A DNA stretch of 49,561 bases, taken from the NCBI GenBank assembly GCA_964420035.1, contig CAYQQR010000030.1, positions 1 through 49,561 on the forward strand, written 5' to 3'. Of this stretch, positions 17,196-24,755 are shown one piece after another. Origin of the DNA: CAYQQR01 sp964420035. GTDB taxonomy: Bacteria; Bacteroidota; Bacteroidia; Bacteroidales; SM23-62. The translations under genes were made by a program, and so were the position numbers. The notes beneath the pieces are model-generated. The model was not told where the DNA came from. It was given only the letters and a program-made list of their open reading frames with translations, and made no database searches. Positions within the stretch are counted from its first letter, which is position 1, and each line of letters begins with the position of its first letter.

Positions 17196-17777
17196 TCAGA
17201 CCGGTGCTGAATAAAGCGCTGATTCATCCCACAAGGGCGAATTCTTTATGGCCGGTAATACGGCCTCCGGGTCATGGACCACCTTCCAAATGTCAGCATG
17301 ACTTTTCCTCATGAATTTATCCCGGATCATTTTTTCCAGGAACGCGATCAATGGATCATAGTAACCCAGGGTGTTCAGGAGCACCACCGGCTTCAGAAAC
17401 TGCCCCAATTGCTTAAGGGTAATTACTTCCGCCAGTTCCTCCAGGGTTCCGATGCCACCGGGTAATGCAATAACTGCATCAACACTGCTTATCATCCGGG
17501 ACTTACGTTCTGAGAGATCTTTAACCACAACCAGGTCGGTAAGGCCTTCGCGTGACCATTTCACATGCTGCATAAAGGAGGGAATAAACCCGGTGATCCT
17601 GCCTCCCTGTTCAAGTGCAGTGTCGGCAACTGCACCCATGATGCCAACAGCGCCGGCTCCGTAATGAATGTGAATCCCTTCCCGCACCAGGATCCCGGTC
17701 AGGTGCCTTGCCGTTTTAAAATAGGCCGGATCAATTTTTTGACTGGAGGCACAAAAAATGCAGACTTTTTCAATCAT
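17196..17777 (-). CDS. LOG-family (TIGR00730, Rossmann-fold) nucleotide phosphoribohydrolase
   Basis: 193 residues, the typical length. The family motif PGGxGTxxE is present as PGGIGTLEE (106-114) together with the arginine-rich turn LSERKSRM (88-95) and the N-terminal CIFCASS. Members hydrolyse nucleoside 5'-monophosphates (first described as cytokinin-activating LOG enzymes; often misnamed lysine decarboxylases). The physiological substrate in bacteria is not settled. It converges with the propeller gene, 9 bp apart, and is followed upstream by the trxA terminator, so it is probably transcribed on its own. Confidence 0.88.
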   Translation of the reverse strand: MIEKVCIFCASSQKIDPAYFKTARHLTGILVREGIHIHYGAGAVGIMGAVADTALEQGGRITGFIPSFMQHVKWSREGLTDLVVVKDLSERKSRMISSVDAVIALPGGIGTLEELAEVITLKQLGQFLKPVVLLNTLGYYDPLIAFLEKMIRDKFMRKSHADIWKVVHDPEAVLPAIKNSPLWDESALYSAPV

Positions 17778-17784
17778 ACCGGTA

Positions 17785-17818
17785 CAAAAAAGGCATAGAC
17801 CTGTATGGACCTATGCCT
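17785..17818 (-). terminator. Intrinsic terminator after trxA
   Basis: On the minus strand AGGCATAG (17818-17811) pairs with CTATGCCT (17798-17791) around a 12-nt loop and is followed by six T (17790-17785). It lies 22 bp downstream of the trxA stop codon and upstream of the LOG gene. Confidence 0.8.
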
Positions 17819-17839
17819 GTATTATCGAAGATATTAAAC

Positions 17840-18157
17840 TTACAGCAATGCTTCCAATTTACTAAGCAGGGTACCTTTCGGAACAGCTCCTACCTGCTTG
17901 TCGGCCAGTTCTCCATTCTTGAAAAACAGAATGGTAGGAATATTCCGGATGCCATATTTCATGGTTACTTCCGGATTGCTGTCCACATCCAGTTTTGTCG
18001 CGACAGCCTTATCCGCGTATTCTTCTCCTATTTCCTGAACAATGGGTCCAACCATTCTGCAGGGGCCGCACCATTCTGCCCAGAAATCCACGATTACGGG
18101 TTTGTCTGACTTAAGAACCACTTCTTCAAAGTTCTGATCAGTAACTTCAATTGCCAT
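17840..18157 (-). CDS. trxA: Thioredoxin
   Basis: Cytoplasmic dithiol reductant for ribonucleotide reductase, peroxiredoxins and similar. 105 residues with the canonical active site FWAEWCGPCRM (Cys30, Cys33), the buried Asp24 region (VIVDFWA) and the cis-proline in RNIPTILFFKNG. It lies 78 bp downstream of dnaE on the same strand and ends in its own terminator. Confidence 0.96.
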   Translation of the reverse strand: MAIEVTDQNFEEVVLKSDKPVIVDFWAEWCGPCRMVGPIVQEIGEEYADKAVATKLDVDSNPEVTMKYGIRNIPTILFFKNGELADKQVGAVPKGTLLSKLEALL

Positions 18158-18235
18158 AATTATTTGATTTTAGTTAATGATTTGTCAACGATATTAGAAA
18201 TTAAACCCCTAAATGCATCAACTGTTCAAATTTGC

Positions 18236-21200
18236 TTAATTGAATTTGAATTCCAGTTCTTCATGGGTGCTAAGATAGTTAAGAAATTGATCCGTGATGT
18301 CAAGACGCTGACTTCTGGAAAACATTCCGATATTCAACTGATCTTCCCGGTCGTATATCTCAAACTTCAAAAGGGCCTTTCCTTTTGCATTGCCGGTGAA
18401 TTTTGAAATTTCATTGATGATCTCTTCATTCAGATCATTCAGTTTGATCTTCAGTTGAACACTTTTTATCAGTTCTTCACGGATATCGGTCAACATGTGG
18501 ATCTGCTTGACCTTTATTTCCGGTTCATCAGGACTTCTTCCAAAAGCTCTCTTTTGCACCTGACCTTTGAGCCAGATCGTATATCCTTCAGTAAGGAAGT
18601 TTTTAAATGAAATATAATCGCGACCAAATAAAGCAAGCCGGTGACTGTCGGTGAAATCTTCCAGTACCATGGTACCGTAGGGTTTGTTGTTCTTTGTGAA
18701 AGCGTGACGGGCCTCAACAACAATTCCGGCAATGCTGATTTCTTTTCCCATCAGTTCATTCAGGTCCCCCATATCACTGAGGGTGTGGGAGCATAATTGC
18801 TCCATATCTATTTTATAATTATCCAGCGGATGCGCTGAAAGATAGATACCGATCAGTTCTTTTTCCTGTTTGAGCTTTTCCAGTTTGGGCCAATCCGCTC
18901 CGTTAGGCAGTACGGGCCTCTTATACCCATTGTCTTCCACCTGCCCGAACAGGGATTGTTGCTTATTGTTTTTCTCTGACTGTACACTGCTTCCATATCT
19001 TACAAGGGATTCAATGAAATTATTACCGCGCTCATCTTCCGTAAAATATTGCCCGCGCTCAGGAGCTTCAAAACAATCAAAAGCACCCCCTGCCGCCAGG
19101 GCTTCAATACTTTTTTTATTTACCGCGTGCAGGTCTACACGCTCAACAAAGTCAAAAATATCCCGGAAAGGTCCATTTTCCTCTCTTTCCCGGATGATCA
19201 TACTTACAGCCGACTCTCCAACCCCCTTGATGGCGCCCATTCCAAAACGGATATCTCCTTTTTTGTTTACGGTGAATCTGACCTGGCTTTCATTGATATC
19301 CGGACCCAGTACCGATAATCCCATGCGGCGGCATTCGTGCATAAAAACAGTGATCTTCTTGATATCTGTAATGTTCCTGCTCAGCACTGCCGCCATGAAT
19401 TCAGCAGGATAGTTGGCCTTGAGGTATGCGGTTTGATAGGAAACAAAGGCATAACAGGTTGAATGGGACTTGTTGAAGGCATATTGGGCAAAGGCTTCCC
19501 AGTCGGTCCAGACCTTCATCGCCATCCGCTTTGTAATGTTGTTCTTTTCACAACCTTCCAGGAACTTTTCTTTGAGCTCATCCATCATTTTCCGCTTCTT
19601 CTTGCCCATGGCTTTACGCAGGGAGTCGGCTTGCCCGCCGGTAAAGCCGGCCATCGCCTGCGAAAGGCGCATCACCTGCTCCTGGTATACGGTAATACCA
19701 TAGGTTTCCTCCAGGTATTCTTCCATGATGGGAAAATCGTAGGCAATTTTTTCCTTACCGTGCTTTCTTCTGATAAATTTGGGTATGTATTCCATGGGGC
19801 CCGGACGGTACAGGGCATTCATGGCGATAAGGTCCTCAAAGCGGTTCGGTTTCAGTTCACGGAGATATCGTTTCATTCCCGGGGACTCAAACTGGAAAAT
19901 GGCAGTCGTTTCGCCCTTGCTGTAGAGGCTGAAGGTCTTGGCATCGTCCAAAGGCAACCGGGTAGGATCAATTTCTGTACCCCTTGTGGCAGCGATCATC
20001 CGTGAGGCATCTTTAATAATGGAAAGGGTCTTCAATCCCAGAAAATCCATCTTAAGCATTCCCACATCTTCTACCTGTACCCCCTCGTATTGTGTGACCA
20101 GCAAGTCGGTATCCTTTGACCGGCAAACCGGTATATGCTCTATCAGTTCTTCCCGTCCGATGATGATACCGCACGCGTGCAAGCCGGTATGCCTGACCGA
20201 ACCCTCGAGGGTTTCTGCAAACTGAAGGGTTTTTCTGACCAGGTCATCCCTGCTCTTTCGGGCCAGTTTAAGTTCAGGGACTTCTTCATAGGCCTTCCTC
20301 AGGGTAATACCCGGACGTTCCGGTACGAGTTTGGCCAGTTTATCGGCATCCGGCAGGGGCAGTTTTTCTATACGGGCCACATCCCGGATCGCCATGCGTG
20401 CGGCCATGGTTCCGAAAGTGATGATCTGCGCAACTTTACTTTCACCGTATTTCTTGACAACATACTTCAGTACCTGGTCCCTGCCATCCTCGTCAAAATC
20501 AATATCAATATCCGGCAGGGATATGCGATCGGGATTCAGGAATCTTTCAAACAAAAGATTGTATTTCAGGGGATCAATGTCTGTAATACGCGTGCAGTAG
20601 GCAACCACCGAACCTGCTGCACTTCCGCGTCCGGGTCCGACGCTTACGCCCAGATCGCGGGCAGCCTGGAGAAAATCCTGAACAATAAGGAAATAGCCCG
20701 GGAAGCCCATGCGTTCAACTACGCCGAGTTCAAAATCAACACGTTCTTTGATCTCCGGGGTGATTTCAGGGTAGCGTTTTTTCGCTCCCTCATGGGTAAG
20801 GTGCCTCAGGTATTCATTTTCATTGGCAAAACCTTCCGGCAGGGGAAATACCGGGAGTATTGGTTTTCTTTTAAGACTGTAATCTTCGATCTTTTCAACG
20901 ATCTCAGCTGTATTTTCAAGTACCCCTGGCAGGTCAGAAAAAACAGCAGACATCTCTTCCCTGGTCTTGAACCATTCCTGTTTGGTATAGCGCATGCGAT
21001 CGGGATCATCCAGGTCTTTGCCCGTATTCAGGCATATCAGGCGGTCATGAGCTTCGGCATCGATTTCGTTGATGAAATGAACGTCATTGGTGGCAATGCA
21101 TTTCAAACCATACTCCTCGCTTGATTCCAGCAATCGTGCATTGACCTTCTTTTGTTTGGCAAATGTGTCCTGGTCCATTTCCGGGTTCCCGGTTTCATGG

Positions 21201-21727
21201 CGCTGTAATTCCAGATAGAAATCATCTCCAAAAAGGCCCTTGAAAAATTTTATCGCTTCGTGGAGGTCCTCTTCATTATCATGGATAATCGCCTGAGGTA
21301 TTTCACCACCCAGGCACGCGGTGGAGACAATGATCCCCTCATGGTATTTTTCAAGCAGTTCCTTGTCAATCCTGGGTTTATAATAATGCCCCTCAATCCA
21401 GCTCAGTGATATCAGCTTGATGAGATTATGATAACCCCTGAGATTTTTTGCCAGCAGGATCAGGTGGTATCCGGCACGATCCTCTTTGGTTTTCATTTCA
21501 TGCCTGGAGCGTTTGGCCATATATGCTTCACAACCCAGGATGGGTTTCAGACCGTTCCTCCTGGCCTCGTTATAAAATTCCAGGGCCCCAAACAGATTTC
21601 CATGATCTGTGATTGCAATGGCCCGCATACCATTTTCTTTTGCTTTTGCCATCAATAGGGGAATGTTGCAGGCCCCGTCCAGTATCGAATATTGCGTGTG
21701 CAGATGTAAATGTGTGAAATCAACCAT
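18236..21727 (-). CDS. dnaE: DNA polymerase III subunit alpha
   Basis: Replicative polymerase catalytic subunit. 1163 residues, close to the E. coli length. An N-terminal PHP domain (FTHLHLHTQYSILDG, ITDHGNLFG), the family-C polymerase core with GPGRGSAAGS and the catalytic aspartates in LPDIDIDFDEDG (near residues 400-410), the finger segment RPGPMEYIPKFI and helix-hairpin-helix, then an OB fold (KEISIAGIVVEARHAFTKN). It ends in a short C-terminal domain. ATG at 21727 is preceded by GGAGG, an unusually good ribosome-binding site for this genome. Divergent from rpsP. Confidence 0.97.
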   Translation of the reverse strand: MVDFTHLHLHTQYSILDGACNIPLLMAKAKENGMRAIAITDHGNLFGALEFYNEARRNGLKPILGCEAYMAKRSRHEMKTKEDRAGYHLILLAKNLRGYHNLIKLISLSWIEGHYYKPRIDKELLEKYHEGIIVSTACLGGEIPQAIIHDNEEDLHEAIKFFKGLFGDDFYLELQRHETGNPEMDQDTFAKQKKVNARLLESSEEYGLKCIATNDVHFINEIDAEAHDRLICLNTGKDLDDPDRMRYTKQEWFKTREEMSAVFSDLPGVLENTAEIVEKIEDYSLKRKPILPVFPLPEGFANENEYLRHLTHEGAKKRYPEITPEIKERVDFELGVVERMGFPGYFLIVQDFLQAARDLGVSVGPGRGSAAGSVVAYCTRITDIDPLKYNLLFERFLNPDRISLPDIDIDFDEDGRDQVLKYVVKKYGESKVAQIITFGTMAARMAIRDVARIEKLPLPDADKLAKLVPERPGITLRKAYEEVPELKLARKSRDDLVRKTLQFAETLEGSVRHTGLHACGIIIGREELIEHIPVCRSKDTDLLVTQYEGVQVEDVGMLKMDFLGLKTLSIIKDASRMIAATRGTEIDPTRLPLDDAKTFSLYSKGETTAIFQFESPGMKRYLRELKPNRFEDLIAMNALYRPGPMEYIPKFIRRKHGKEKIAYDFPIMEEYLEETYGITVYQEQVMRLSQAMAGFTGGQADSLRKAMGKKKRKMMDELKEKFLEGCEKNNITKRMAMKVWTDWEAFAQYAFNKSHSTCYAFVSYQTAYLKANYPAEFMAAVLSRNITDIKKITVFMHECRRMGLSVLGPDINESQVRFTVNKKGDIRFGMGAIKGVGESAVSMIIREREENGPFRDIFDFVERVDLHAVNKKSIEALAAGGAFDCFEAPERGQYFTEDERGNNFIESLVRYGSSVQSEKNNKQQSLFGQVEDNGYKRPVLPNGADWPKLEKLKQEKELIGIYLSAHPLDNYKIDMEQLCSHTLSDMGDLNELMGKEISIAGIVVEARHAFTKNNKPYGTMVLEDFTDSHRLALFGRDYISFKNFLTEGYTIWLKGQVQKRAFGRSPDEPEIKVKQIHMLTDIREELIKSVQLKIKLNDLNEEIINEISKFTGNAKGKALLKFEIYDREDQLNIGMFSRSQRLDITDQFLNYLSTHEELEFKFN

Positions 21728-21747
21728 CTCCCTCCGGATTTTGTTCT

Positions 21748-21755
21748 CAAAATTA
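21748..21755 (-). promoter_or_regulatory. -7 promoter box (TAATTTTG) upstream of dnaE
   Basis: TAATTTTG on the minus strand fits TAnnTTTG and lies 20 bp before the dnaE ATG, giving a leader of roughly 14 bases. A -33 element is not recognisable. Confidence 0.4.
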
Positions 21756-21807
21756 AGGAATCACTGAGTTGGTCGCACGAGATGTTAGTAAGTTTTAAAA
21801 AGTTAAT

Positions 21808-21815
21808 TATCTTTG
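21808..21815 (+). promoter_or_regulatory. -7 promoter box (TATCTTTG) upstream of rpsP
   Basis: Exact TAnnTTTG match 42 bp upstream of the rpsP ATG, in the 130-bp divergent region shared with dnaE. A TTAG at the -33 distance is a weak partner. The predicted leader is about 35 A-rich bases. Confidence 0.5.
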
Positions 21816-21857
21816 CACCCTCTTTAAAAATCAACTTAAAAACACAATCTATTTAGT

Positions 21858-22862
21858 ATGGCTGTAAAGATCAGACTTAGAAAAATCGGACGCAAAAAAC
21901 GTCCGCTCTACCACATTGTGGTAGCAGACAGCCGGGCGCCACGGGATGGCAGGATCATTGAACAGATAGGGTCATACAATCCATCAACCAATCCTGCTAC
22001 CATCGACCTGGATTTCGAAAAAGCATTGGATTGGTTACACAAAGGAGCACAACCAACCGATACTTGCAGAGCAATTCTCTCCTATAAAGGAGTTTTGTAT
22101 AAAAAGCACCTTCTTGAAGGTGTTCGCAAAGGAGCCTTCGATGAGGAAGAAGCCGAAAAAAGATTCCAGGCCTGGATAACTGAAAAAGAACAAAAGATAC
22201 AGGCCAAAAAGGACCGGGTGAGGAAAGAAGCCGAGGAGAAGCAGAAGGCCGATCTGGCCCAGGAAACCGAGATCAGGGAAAAACGTCAGAAAGAACTGGA
22301 AAAGAAACGTTCAGAATTGGTTGATGAAGAAGACCAGCCATCCTCCGCTGAAGCTTCGGAGGACAAGCCCTCCTCTGCCAAGACTTCGGAGGATAAGCAA
22401 AAGGCAGCGGCAGGAAGCAGCGGCAGTGAGGAGCAGGAAGCAGTTGGCAGTAAGGAAGAAGCCGAAGAGCTGAAGAGCGAAAGAGCTGAAGAGAAGGAAG
22501 AAAAAGCCGAAGAGCCGAAGAAGGAAGAAGCTGAAGAGTCCAAGGGCGAAAGAGCGGAAGAGCCGAAGAAAGAAGAAGCTGAAGAGTCCAAGGGCGAAAG
22601 AGCGGAAGAGCCGAAGAAGGAAGAAGCTGAAGAGCCGAAGGGCAAAAGAGCCGAAGATCCGAAGAAAAAAGAAGCTGAAGAGCCGAAGGGCAAAAGAGCC
22701 GAAGATCCGGAAAAGAAAGAGGAGAAAGCAGATGAAAAAGCAACTGCGACCCAGAACACTCGGGGGAGCGGGAAACAGCAAGGCGAGAAACAGCCGGAGG
22801 CGAGCGGCATTAAGGCAGGTAAAGAAGACAAGAAAGAAGATAAAAAAGAAGCTGAAGACTAG
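21858..22862 (+). CDS. rpsP: 30S ribosomal protein S16 with a long repetitive charged C-terminal extension
   Basis: The first ~80 residues are an ordinary S16 (MAVKIRLRKIGRKKRPLYHIVVADSRAPRDG is its conserved start, given here by its first strand MAVKIRLRKIG). The protein then continues to 334 residues, whereas S16 is usually 80-90 and in Bacteroidota often has a tail bringing it to roughly 180. The extra part is predicted helical and extremely Glu/Lys-rich, with a 48-bp (16-residue) tandem repeat at 22509-22700 and a palindromic insertion at 22341-22393. It stays in frame throughout. rimM follows 24 bp later, the usual pairing. The tail's function is unknown. Confidence 0.93.
   Translation: MAVKIRLRKIGRKKRPLYHIVVADSRAPRDGRIIEQIGSYNPSTNPATIDLDFEKALDWLHKGAQPTDTCRAILSYKGVLYKKHLLEGVRKGAFDEEEAEKRFQAWITEKEQKIQAKKDRVRKEAEEKQKADLAQETEIREKRQKELEKKRSELVDEEDQPSSAEASEDKPSSAKTSEDKQKAAAGSSGSEEQEAVGSKEEAEELKSERAEEKEEKAEEPKKEEAEESKGERAEEPKKEEAEESKGERAEEPKKEEAEEPKGKRAEDPKKKEAEEPKGKRAEDPEKKEEKADEKATATQNTRGSGKQQGEKQPEASGIKAGKEDKKEDKKEAED
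22341..22393 (+). repeat. Duplicated palindromic element inside rpsP
   Basis: Two copies 30 bp apart (22341-22363 and 22371-22393). The first has arms TCCTCCG and CGGAGGA, exactly complementary, around CTGAAGCTT; the second has a diverged left arm. Translated they give PSSAEASEDK and PSSAKTSEDK. The form, a palindrome inserted in frame into a coding region, resembles Rickettsia palindromic elements in design. Confidence 0.7.
22509..22700 (+). repeat. 48-bp tandem repeat, four units, inside rpsP
   Basis: Units begin with GAAGAGCCGAAG or a variant at 22509, 22557, 22605 and 22653, exactly 48 bp apart, with a degenerate fifth start at 22701. Each codes for a 16-residue unit of the type EEPKKEEAEESKGERA. 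The first two units are nearly identical; the last two share KGKRAEDP, so the array seems to have grown by stepwise duplication. Confidence 0.9.
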
Positions 22863-22886
22863 CATTTCAGCTAAGCGTGACAACCC

Positions 22887-23414
22887 GTGAATCAAAGTCA
22901 TTGGGTACGAATCGGCAAACTGGTCCGTAAGCACGGTATCAAGGGCCACCTGGTATTGATCCTTGATGCTGCCGGTTTAGCGTTTATTGAGCAGGGACAT
23001 TTATTCGTCGAGATAGACGGTATAAAGGTCCCTTTTTTTATTGATGAACACTGGTTTTTTAATCCCAAAGAGGTCCTGCTGCTTTTTGAAGATTATCACG
23101 ATACTGAAAAAGCAGGGAAGTTGTTGGGTAAAGATGTATGGATCAAAGCCACGGAAACAACCGGTGAAAGCAAAGAACCCGGTCTGGAAGATCTGCTTGG
23201 GTTTATGATAGTCGATAAAAAACACGGGCAGATTGGTCCTGTTCTGGATATACTTGAGCTCTCGGGGAACAATCTTTTTCGTACCGAATATAGGGGAGAG
23301 GAACTTCTTTTGCCTGCCGTTGAAGAAATGATTCAAAGCATCGATACCCGGAAGGCCCTTGTCCATGTTCGTTTGCCGGAAGGACTTTTGGACCTGGGTA
23401 ATCCGGGAAAATGA
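22887..23414 (+). CDS. rimM: Ribosome maturation factor RimM
   Basis: Assists 30S head assembly and binds S19. 175 residues from a GTG start at 22887; no ATG is available in a sensible place. N-terminal RimM domain starts with WVRIGKLVRKHGIKGHLVL, and the PRC-barrel domain follows with DLLGFMIVDKKHGQIGPVLDI and ELLLPAVEEMIQSID. It lies 24 bp after rpsP. trmD and rplS, which often follow in other phyla, are not here. Confidence 0.93.
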   Translation: MNQSHWVRIGKLVRKHGIKGHLVLILDAAGLAFIEQGHLFVEIDGIKVPFFIDEHWFFNPKEVLLLFEDYHDTEKAGKLLGKDVWIKATETTGESKEPGLEDLLGFMIVDKKHGQIGPVLDILELSGNNLFRTEYRGEELLLPAVEEMIQSIDTRKALVHVRLPEGLLDLGNPGK

Positions 23415-23487
23415 GTGTTTTTCGTGCAACGAACCGGAAAAGACTTCGTCTTTATTCTGAGAATTCATAATTTCTAAAAAAGCATTC

Positions 23488-24180
23488 ATGAAAGCAAAAA
23501 TTCTATTTACCCTAATCCTCTTCTCGAGTTCCACTGTATTGCTGAATGCACAGAAAAAAGAACGCGGGGAAGTTGAAGACTTTGAGGGGATCGCCCTATC
23601 TGTTGATGCCAAAGTATATGTAAAACAAGGTCCGCAAAGACTTTTGGAAATTGAAGCCCCGGAATCCGTACTGGAGCAGATAGAGACCTACGTCCGTGGG
23701 GAGAAGCTGGTCATAAAATCAAAAAATTGGAATTTGCGTACCCGGGAAACCATAAAAATATGGATCGTTAATCCGGAGATAAAATCGTTGACTGTAAGCG
23801 GCAGCGGAGATATCTATGTAGACGGGGAACTTGAGACTGAAGAACTGTCTATGGCCGTTTCAGGCAGTGGAGGCATCATGATCAAAGTCTTGGCGGCAGA
23901 AGAAATTGAAGCCGACATCGCCGGTTCCGGGAAAATCAATCTTGCGGGAAATGCCGATGAAATGGAAATTTCCATTTCCGGGTCGGGCACCATCGATGCC
24001 GGTGGTCTGAAGGTTAGTGAAGCCGAAGTTGCTATCAGCGGCTCGGGTTCGGGAAAAGTATTTGTAATCGATGAACTGGGAGTGGCTGTTTCCGGTTCCG
24101 GTAATGTTTATTACAAGGGGAATCCCAGGATTGATGCCAGTATTTCGGGTTCGGGGAAGGTAAAGGAACTGGACGACTGA
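23488..24180 (+). CDS. Secreted head-GIN (DUF2807) beta-helix protein
   Basis: 230 residues. A signal peptide (MKAKILFTLILFSSSTVLLNA) is followed by a repetitive right-handed beta-helix in which the phrase SGSG recurs about every 20 residues (SGSGDIYVDG, SGSGGIMIKV, AGSGKINLAG, SGSGTIDAGG, SGSGNVYYKG). This is the pattern of the DUF2807/putative auto-transporter adhesin head-GIN domain common in Bacteroidota. No barrel is attached, so it is probably periplasmic or surface-exposed by another route. Role unknown. It is the last gene before the terminator at 24237-24266. Confidence 0.85.
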   Translation: MKAKILFTLILFSSSTVLLNAQKKERGEVEDFEGIALSVDAKVYVKQGPQRLLEIEAPESVLEQIETYVRGEKLVIKSKNWNLRTRETIKIWIVNPEIKSLTVSGSGDIYVDGELETEELSMAVSGSGGIMIKVLAAEEIEADIAGSGKINLAGNADEMEISISGSGTIDAGGLKVSEAEVAISGSGSGKVFVIDELGVAVSGSGNVYYKGNPRIDASISGSGKVKELDD

Positions 24181-24191
24181 GCGACCCGATC

Positions 24192-24755
24192 TTATTTCCT
24201 GATGATCTGAATGGATTGATCTTTAAAGATCTTTATAATCCCGGAAGCTTTTCCGGGATTTTTTTTGTCCTGCTGATATCGAACCACATAGTCTGCCTGA
24301 TCCAGGATACGGGAATCAATGTCTTTGAACCTTGCCGGTGCGGGTAAACCGGCAAAATTCGCCGAAGTGGAAACCAGGGGCCGGTCCAGCTGACGGATCA
24401 GCCGTTGGCAAAATTCATGTTTTACGATCCTGATCCCGATGCTTCCGTCTTCAGCCAATAATCCGGGGGCCAGGTTCCTGCCCCCGGGAAAGATGATGGT
24501 TACCGGCTGATCGGTATGCTGAAGAATATGGTAAGCGGTTTCCGGAATTTCTTCAAGGTGATCAGCCAGCCGGTCCTGATCTTCTACCAATATCAGCATG
24601 GATTTTGAATCCATTCTTTTCTTTATTCTATAGACCTTCTCTACTGCTTCCTGACGGGTGGCATCACAACCTATCCCCCATATGGTCTCGGTTGGATAGA
24701 CAATGGTGCCGCCATTTCGTAAAACTTCCAGTGCCTTTTCAATATCTTCTTTCAT
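24192..24755 (-). CDS. tsaC: L-threonylcarbamoyladenylate synthase (TsaC/Sua5/YrdC family)
   Basis: Makes threonylcarbamoyl-AMP from threonine, bicarbonate and ATP for the t6A37 modification of tRNAs. 187 residues, short YrdC form without the Sua5 C-terminal domain. Signature parts are GGTIVYPTETIWGIGCDA near the N terminus, the KKRMDSKSMLILV lysine/arginine patch, TIIFPG, and STSANFAGLP. The start overlaps the glycosyltransferase stop by 4 bp (ATGA). Its 3' end contains the convergent terminator of the rpsP unit, which here encodes KKNPGKASGIIKI. Confidence 0.93.
   Translation of the reverse strand: MKEDIEKALEVLRNGGTIVYPTETIWGIGCDATRQEAVEKVYRIKKRMDSKSMLILVEDQDRLADHLEEIPETAYHILQHTDQPVTIIFPGGRNLAPGLLAEDGSIGIRIVKHEFCQRLIRQLDRPLVSTSANFAGLPAPARFKDIDSRILDQADYVVRYQQDKKNPGKASGIIKIFKDQSIQIIRK
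24237..24266 (+). terminator. Strong intrinsic terminator of the rpsP-rimM-DUF2807 unit, inside tsaC
   Basis: A perfect 10-bp stem, AATCCCGGAA (24237-24246) and TTCCGGGATT (24251-24260), with loop GCTT is followed by six further T (24261-24266). On the plus strand it is a textbook intrinsic terminator, 57 bp after the DUF2807 stop. It lies wholly within the coding sequence of the convergent tsaC. Confidence 0.88.

Noticed and set aside
20135..21124. 329-codon open frame on the plus strand opposite dnaE
   Set aside because: It lies wholly within dnaE, which is full-length and highly conserved; no domain or start signal supports the antisense frame.
22273..22949. Long minus-strand frames rich in Ser/Phe/Leu opposite rpsP
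   Set aside because: They are the complement of the low-complexity Glu/Lys repeat and have no recognisable features.
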